Shown: positions 58,168 to 64,000 of the stretch, one piece after another
Numbering within the stretch: the first letter of the stretch is position 1
How the letters are laid out: the number at the start of each line of letters is the position of its first letter
Assembly: GCA_027579435.1 (NCBI GenBank)
Contig: JANBPK010000807.1
Location: forward strand, 124,001 to 188,000
Direction of reading: 5' to 3'
Source: Candolleomyces eurysporus
Lineage: Eukaryota; Basidiomycota; Agaricomycetes; Agaricales; Psathyrellaceae
Length of the DNA: 64,000 nucleotides
Notes under the pieces: model-generated
Told to the model about the DNA's origin: nothing
What the model saw: the letters and a program-made list of their open reading frames with translations, nothing else
Database searches by the model: none
Position numbers and translations under genes: made by a program

Positions 58168-59514
58168 TTACCACTGTTTTCGCCGCAGAAAACGCATAAA
58201 ATACGAACATTCTTCAAACCTCCAAATATTACCAGATAGTCGCCGGGAATTTAGATGGATGACCGTTCCAGGATCTGGCTTGTCTCCCCGAAGGTTCATG
58301 TTCCACTCAGTAAATGGGATGTTGAGTCTAAGGGATGAATCAGACCTCGCGACTCAACATATGAGTCTTAGATAGACTAACCGAAAGCCGTTGGGTACGG
58401 TGTGGGACGGGATTACATTCCACAGGAAGGGATCACCACTACCAATGACTCGAGTTTCATTCTTTGCTTCCTCGCCCTTGGTTATACCTAAGTATAGGCC
58501 ATTGTAAACGTTCTTGAAGTGCCACATGTAGGCCGGTGTTATGCCACTGTACGGAATGGCTTCCCACTACGCAAAGATAATCGGCTCGATGCCTCAATAT
58601 CCGATGCCAGAACATCTGGCCGATATGAAAGACCATACCACTTGATTACGCCCTTCATTATATTGAAACCCAGACACTGGTGATACTTTCCGTCATGGCC
58701 TAAGCAACTGGAACGAATGATAACTTACCATTTCCATTTGGTTCCAGGTGAGCAACCGTCGCGGTTTGTGAATTGATGATTTTGTACATCCCGCCTGGGT
58801 GACAAGGCGGAGCAGGCCCTATATCTACCTCATGTAAGCAGAGTGTCAGAAATGGGTCGAGCTGCAAAGAGATGGCAGTTGTTTCAAACCTTGATCAATT
58901 AGCCAAAATTGATTAATAGGCTCGCACTCGTCTGAATTCCATGCACCCCAGAACAACACCGTTACACCCGGAAATTTCCCATTCCAGTCAGCGTCAAGAG
59001 CCTTCCCCGTGTTTGGGACATAAAGGCTAACGCATTAATGGTCCATTCAGTTCTGTGAACAAGTTGCTACGAGTGCATCAATTGAACGCTCACCGAATCT
59101 TACGTTTGTCGCCATTCACCTCCTTCACTTCCCAAGGAAATTCGAAAGAGGTTCCAACGACCGTACCCTCCGCAAGTCCCCCAGCATCTTGTCCCAGATA
59201 AAGACCTGTGGCGACATTCTGGAACCTCCAAAATCCTCTCGAATCTTGGCTGGCTCGCCACTGGACCAAAGATTAGTGCTACCAGATAAGCGAGAATGAA
59301 TCACGGAGATTGCATACTTGCTGATACCCACATCCATTGAAATCGTTGACAACTGACATTGGAATTTGTGATTGGCGTTCACAGGTCGACGCAAAGCGAG
59401 CTTGGCAAGGTTGGACATACCAGCTGAATGTGTACGGTGGTTTAGTTCAAGGACGCCTCCGAATTTGACATTCTTGAATCGAAAAACCACTCCTTCTTCG
59501 AGGCATGTAGGCAT
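58168..59514 (-). CDS. ricin-B-fold (beta-trefoil) lectin, two modules
   Basis: Carbohydrate-binding beta-trefoil protein of the kind common in mushrooms; no catalytic (A-chain-like) part is present, so it is a lectin only. Start ATG 59,514 (MPTCLEEGVVFRFKNVKFGG). Exons joined by short introns give VVNDFNGCG, WRFQNVATGLYLGQDAGG (in a spliced frame at about 59,215), VVGTSFEFPWEVKEVNGD, YVPNTGKALDADWNGKFPG, EPINQFWLIDQ, CHPGGMYKIINSQTATVAHL, SGFQYNEGRNQVVWSF, YMWHFKNVYNGLYLGITKGE and, at the end, TVIHLNSRRLSGNIWRFEE; stop at 58,168. The motifs recur in two halves, so two trefoil modules or one long one. No signal peptide. Inserted between the amidohydrolase and a copy of its 3' end. Confidence 0.78.
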
Positions 59515-59734
59515 TCCAATGTCTGGCAAATTGAACGGGGAAACGGGAAGTAAGAAGAAAGCGATGGTTATCGATATCGTAATTGTTCAAAGTGGTTTCA
59601 AGCAACTATTGATATGATTGTGAGAAAAGTGCAACAGGCTAACTAAGCGCTCAATGTGATCGAGGGTTCCTTGGGGCATTTTTACACTGCAAATTTTTGA
59701 TTGAATTAGACAGCTTGAAGCTCTCGAATTCGCT

Positions 59735-59960
59735 ACTTGCGGGAGGATTTATTGGACTTCCATCCGAAGGTAGTTGCCGTGAATTCTCCTGCGTCTTGGA
59801 CTGCAAGCTTTACCCTTTGAATTGGAGGGACGTATCTATGCTATGAGTTATTTTTTCCTCGCCGCTTGATCAAGTTGGGAGGTAGAGGAACAAGAAAAAT
59901 AGCCCGGTGACCAAGATTCAAGTTCCAGGTACTACCTCGATCCATAGACCTCCAAGATCG
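59735..59960 (+). repeat. duplicated 3' end of the amidohydrolase gene
   Basis: Matches 57,510-57,720: TGATTTATTGGACTTCCAT versus GGATTTATTGGACTTCCATC, CGAAGGTAGTTGC in both, CCCTGCGTCTCGGACTGTAA versus TCCTGCGTCTTGGACTGCAA, and the following TTTTTCC / CGCTTGA / AAGAAAA landmarks in the 3' UTR. It holds only the last 25 or so codons plus UTR, with frame changes; no upstream amidohydrolase sequence was seen. Direct orientation. Confidence 0.75.
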
Positions 59961-60182
59961 ACAGGGAATAAATGCAAACACGAATAATACATTGTTTAAA
60001 TGTTCTCTGAAGACAATTCTAGACTAGGAAATGCAATACACCTATTTTCCAGCGTCATTTCTTGCAGCATCGACCTTCCTTGCAATTCCCTCCATTGGTT
60101 AGTTGCGGCGATGCTTCTCACCAATTCTTAGCTGCTTGCCTGATTCCCCTTCTGTAATATCCATACGTTAGTAACCCAGATG

Positions 60183-60621
60183 TTATAGACATATCTTAAC
60201 GAAAGCTAGTGGCATGAGGGACCTCAACTCACAGTCCAGAGATAAGGCTATTGTCCATATACATTATATCAACCATCAGGTAAGATGCAATTTAGTTAGG
60301 TTTCACGTACCCAGCAGTTCCACCGGAATTACGTGCCAATTGTGCAATTTGCTGGGCAAGCATCGCGCCCTTTGATGACTTCATAGCTGGGAATGGGAGA
60401 AATGGATCCCTTGCCAAAACATCTTCGAAGACGTCCTAGCAATCAAATCAACACAAGAGTCGGTCGGCTCGTGATGCCGACCAGACAGAAGGCAAACGTA
60501 CGGTGCTGTCATCGCGCATCTCGACGAGGTCCATGTCATCGGCATAAGAAAGGGGCAGGGCAGACACGAAGGTCTTCGCCGCAAGGACAGCGAGAACGGC
60601 AAAGGTTGCAGAGAGCTTCAT
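60183..60621 (-). CDS. small secreted protein, paralog 1
   Basis: Start ATG 60,621. Signal peptide MKLSATFAVLAVLAAKTFVS followed by ALPLSYADDMDLVEMRDDST, intron, then DVFEDVLARDPFLPFPAMKS and KGAMLAQQIAQLARNSGGTA, a further intron and a short end near 60,183 (the last splice is uncertain). About 100 residues, no cysteines noted in the mature part. No family recognised. It matches paralog 2 at 62,366 in signal peptide, the acidic DDMDLxEMRDD segment and intron position. Probably an extracellular or effector-like small secreted protein; function unknown. Confidence 0.7.
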
Positions 60622-61762
60622 GAGAGGAGAAATTAAGCTGTATCGTCCAGCGACAAGCTAATAGAGTGACTAGCTGTATCAAACACTGTGAGGAGTTGTG
60701 GCTTGAACTGTACGGGTTTTATACCTTTCCTCCATCCCCATGTCTGATCGAGCGCTTGGGATTTTTGATGGCGACTTGTGCCGTTACGATGACATGTATG
60801 ATTTGTATTAATCTCTTGCGGCATGTGTGCGCCCTGGAATGTGACGGACGAGTCGGGACGCTCAAAGCTCACATCCACCTCTCACTGCGCGTACTCAAGA
60901 GTTGTTCACGGATTCTGAGTGGACACATAGGTCGAATCCTCCACCACACTCTCGCCTGGTCTGGCGTTTACATCGGTTCAATTCTATGCAAAGACCCCCA
61001 GCTGCAAGTCTAACAAGACTTAAGAGCGGCTCGATCCTTGGATTGTGGACTACGGGCCATCATTTTTGGGTATTTCGGTGTGACACTTTGAGGGGAAGCG
61101 AGATGCCACACAGTGGCGTCCGTCTCCAAACGACTCGGGAGAACAGATTCAATGCAGGCACCAGAGCTGCGCCGGCTGCCCGTTCGTGGGCTCAGCATTC
61201 AAAATTTGCTTTGCCTTGGGTCGCAGTCGGACCTGACCGACGGTTGTCACGGTTTCTGTCGTCTTGTCATTCATCCTGACATGACACCGGGAGGTACAGT
61301 ACGCAATAAATGGGATTCAGGCCCTTTGACTGTTGAAGGCAGCTTGACTGAGTTGATCCAGAGACCATTCAGTCTAAGACCGTTGCATGTATGGAAAGTG
61401 ACGAAATACGTAGTGCGTAATCAACCAAAATCTGTTTACATGATTTCCCTATATCCTGCAAATCCAACCGTTTTCAAAACATCTGTGAATATCCGATGCA
61501 GTTTTCGGGCAACGACTTTGCAGCAGCTTTATCGTCGACGTCCCCGCTGCATCCTGGTAATCGCCTGCGCTACCCTGTATGGCGAGCCTCGCTGAGCTTG
61601 ACCGACCTGTGCTGCCACGGCCTGAGTTTGTTGCCTATTTTGTCTGTGGATGTTTGCAGCATTCATCGGCAGCTGGATACCTTGGGGCTTACTAGAGCTA
61701 CCTCTGTCATGCGAAGAAAGACAAGTTGAGTTGTAGCACCAAGTGCGAGATACATGATTCAC
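60622..61762. other. upstream region of secreted-protein paralog 1
   Basis: About 1.1 kb. The segment about 60,780-61,130 matches the region upstream of paralog 2 (about 62,570-62,900): GACGGACGAGTCGGGACGCT versus GACGGACGACTCGGGACGCT and TCGGTTCAATTCTATGCAAA versus TCAGTTCGATTCTAGGCAAA. The duplicated block is therefore gene plus promoter. Open frames here (for example 61,113-61,595 +) are not convincing. Confidence 0.6.
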
Positions 61763-62366
61763 TTACGCTGCCGGCTGAAGCTGTGGCCTCCTGTAAAGAT
61801 AGCATGTTCGAATAGAATTGTGAGCAAGGAAACCTTGACGTGATCCGGAGAACTTGAAATCAACTTACGGGCGTGGACCCTGTAGCCTGGCGTTTGCTTC
61901 ATTTTCCCTCATTCGGTTCTCCATCTTGGTTTGCAAGAGGCCCTCTCCGATGTTTTTTGCTCCCTCCATAATCTTAGAAAACTCGCTTTTCGGCACACGT
62001 AGTATGCGAGCCATTTGACGCGCAGCCAAAAGGCTGTCAGAATCGCCATCCTTTGAGGGTATACGTAGAGGAGGTTAGAAATCACGGAGACATAGTATTT
62101 CCAGAAGAAATCACGAACATCTATCTGCCTTTCGATGAGCTCGAGAATATCATCATAAACTTCCCGTGCCCAAATGTCGTTCATTTTACCAGACTAGGAA
62201 AAGTGCCTGTGAGCGAGGAATTCTATCAAAAGGACAATCGTTAACTTACGATTGTGTCGTCGCGCATCTCGAGAAGATCCATGTCATCAGGGAATACGGA
62301 AACCGCAGATACGAAGGTCTTGATGGCGAGAACAGCGAGAACAGCGAAGGTTGCAGAGAACTTCAT
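61763..62366 (-). CDS. small secreted protein, paralog 2
   Basis: Start ATG 62,366. Signal peptide MKFSATFAVLAVLAIKTFVS, then AVSVFPDDMDLLEMRDDTI at the first splice site, as in paralog 1. Next exon(s): IWAREVYDDILELIERQ, then DGDSDSLLAARQMARILRVP, KSEFSKIMEGAKNIGEGLLQ and TKMENRMRENEANARLQGPR, with the last splice (about 61,868 to 61,791) giving a Pro/Gln end and stop at 61,763. About 145 residues, mostly helical and charged. No family recognised. The tail is longer and unlike that of paralog 1, so only the N-terminal part and promoter are clearly shared. Confidence 0.7.
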
Positions 62367-63536
62367 GGTGACGGAAAAGTAAGTGGATGGAGAAAGTTAA
62401 TGAAAGCGAAGGTCGTAAGGAGTGTCAGGCTTTATTGTCCGGCGACGGACAGATGAAGCAAACAGTCGTATCAAACGCTGTGAGGGACTATGAAGCCAAC
62501 CGTATCATGCCTTGATACCTTTCTGACACTCAGTTTTCCATCAGGCGCCCGGCGCTACGGGGGNCTTTGATGGGAGTTGGCTGTGGCATCAGTTGTTTGT
62601 GTCCCGGGATGCGACGGACGACTCGGGACGCTCAAGGTCCACGTCTACATACCTCTCGCAACACATATTCACCGATCAATCGTGATCTCTGAGCGGGTAC
62701 ATTGGCGGAACCCTTTACCAAAACTTCTTTTTTTTCAAGGCGTCGATTACATCAGTTCGATTCTAGGCAAAGATCGAGTCTACCAAGACTTAAAAGCAGC
62801 TCGATTCTCGACTGTAGATAACCAATAACGGGCCAATATATGGGTACTTTAGCCTTGATACATCAAGGGCAGGTGAGATGACATGCACAGTCCTGTCAAT
62901 CCGAAGTTCCGAACAAGTCAGGAGACCAGATTCAATCTCATATACTTCAACGGAGCACTAGACCTGCGCGGGCAGCCCGGTCGTGTGCACACCGAGCACC
63001 GGCTCTACCGTCAGTCCGAACGAGTCAGAAGACTCATATTTAATCTCGATGCAGTCCCGGGACCTGCACGGGTAGCCCGTTCGGTTTCTGTCACATATGA
63101 ATAGCTTTTTCGTTCCCTCCAGCTCTGAATTGAAAGCCCGGTGGATGATGGGGAACGTACTTTCTTTTCTTCTTATTTCACCAAGGTCGTAGCGCAAGTT
63201 CACACATCTTCCTCCAGAACGCTCAACCTCACCTCCAACAATGATATTGACACCACAACGCGCAAATCGAACTCCGGTATATGAAGTAACAACGTCCACA
63301 CCTCCTCCATACGAACACCGACGACCCTCTAAATCCATTGTATCTATGTCCGCATCGACATCTACCCCCACCACCCCATTCCAACATATACTAGTAAGAT
63401 GCATGTATATACGAAAAATCGTTGTAAAGTCATGAACGAGACGATTAAAGCCTGAAAGATCTTCCAAGAGCTTGAAGAGAACAGCCAGCTCGAGCTCCTC
63501 CCGCGGTACTGCCGTGGGTATGGACAGGGAATGGTA
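62367..63536. other. upstream region of paralog 2 with GC-rich tandem repeat
   Basis: 1.2 kb. Left part is the duplicated promoter (see paralog 1). At about 62,910-63,090 a unit of roughly 90 bases occurs twice (GACCTGCGCGGGCAGCCCG, then GACCTGCACGGGTAGCCCG), and a third relative lies at about 61,125-61,195. An N follows a G run at 62,564. Right part is the 3' flank of the transporter. No gene recognised. Confidence 0.5.
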
Positions 63537-64000
63537 TCAATCAACGTGACGTGGGTTACTCTCAATGATAGCGATAGCGTCCGCAACCGTTTCCCGGAAC
63601 GCATCGGCTCCAATGAGTTCGACGATACCGGCTTTGGCAAAGGTCTTGTAGGCACGGTGGTGCACGTGTGTGAGGTATAGGTCAACTCCACGGTTCTAGA
63701 AAAAAAAGAAGAGGAAAGTGTTAGCGAATGATGAGGATACCGGTGAGCGACCAGCCGGAGAACGTACCCTGTATTCTTCGAGCAACTCATGGAAAATTTG
63801 CGCAGCACTACGTAAAAGAATGCGACATCAACCACCTGAAAAGCAAAGGCAACGACAACAAGAAGGGACTTACGAAGCATCCACCGAATCGACATCCGCC
63901 AAATGGAACACCAGCACAGAAGCTTGCTGTCTAGTTGGCTCCTCGGATGGGTGGAGTTTGTGTATACCATAAAGTTCAATTCGTCTCAGACGCTCCTTCA
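63537..64000 (-). CDS. SulP-family sulfate transporter, C-terminal STAS domain (partial)
   Basis: Right-edge fragment; the 5' part and all membrane helices lie outside the window. Reading on the minus strand: ERLRRIELYGIHKLHPSEEP, QQASVLVFHLADVDSVDAS, intron, then AAQIFHELLEEYR, intron, then RGVDLYLTHVHHRAYKTFAK and AGIVELIGADAFRETVADAI, stop TGA at 63,537. The strand VLVFHLADVDSVDAS followed by an amphipathic helix, and the closing strand-helix with GxV and F.T...A are the STAS fold found at the C-terminus of sulfate permeases (SUL1/SUL2 type). A stand-alone STAS protein cannot be excluded without the upstream sequence. Confidence 0.75.

Noticed and set aside
58168..59514. Ribosome-inactivating toxin
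   Set aside because: Only the B-chain-like lectin fold is present; there is no N-glycosidase domain.
59515..59529. Lectin start at 59,529
   Set aside because: The codon there is TTG, not ATG; the first ATG in frame is at 59,514.
1..64000. CRISPR arrays, rRNA genes or prokaryotic operons
   Set aside because: No regularly spaced repeats, no rRNA-like sequence, and the genes are intron-rich and eukaryotic.

Overview
The window is nuclear DNA from a filamentous basidiomycete, most likely an Agaricomycete; I cannot name the species. Genes are broken by many short introns (mostly about 45-70 bases, GT-AG). The families fit: SWR1, PKA, ER glucosidase II, FunK1-type kinase pieces, a ricin-B-fold lectin, a cyclase-family hydrolase, and a 7-TM membrane family of the kind expanded in mushrooms. 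Nine isolated N characters sit at homopolymer runs and locally break reading frames; they look like consensus artefacts.

Layout. 1-9.7 kb: 5' part of SWR1 (-), a PKA catalytic subunit (-), a SETD6-like methyltransferase (-) divergent from a COX14-like gene (+). 10.1-11.2 kb: GNAT acetyltransferase (-), then about 3.2 kb with no convincing gene. 14.5-21 kb: a very long BTB/POZ protein (-) and an SLD7-like replication factor (-), the latter divergent from glucosidase II alpha (+, 21.2-24.5 kb).

21.2-36.9 kb is the most unusual part. A block [glucosidase II - 7-TM gene on the opposite strand - cyclase] is present three times in tandem. Only unit 1 has a complete glucosidase II and only unit 3 has a complete cyclase; the other copies are decayed fragments. 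All three 7-TM genes (A1-A3) look intact. Units 1 and 2 are separated by about 3.6 kb of CpG-poor, repeat-rich DNA. The junction of units 2 and 3 is visible at about 33,428 as an in-frame cyclase/glucosidase chimera. A fourth family member, A4, lies at 48.7-50.2 kb. The four paralogs share a 13-base micro-exon, and some of their introns have GC-AG ends.

37.6-50.2 kb: a disordered protein with a PAM2-like motif, two unknown proteins, a gene-poor 2.9 kb, a secreted type-B carboxylesterase, two FunK1-like short kinase genes or remnants, and A4. 50.5-57.6 kb: 3-hydroxyacyl-CoA dehydrogenase and an ANT1-like peroxisomal carrier on a shared promoter (both point to fatty-acid oxidation), then a membrane-anchored amidohydrolase. 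58-64 kb: a two-module ricin-B-type lectin flanked by a copied 3' end of the amidohydrolase, a tandem pair of small secreted proteins, and the C-terminal STAS end of a SulP sulfate transporter running off the right edge.
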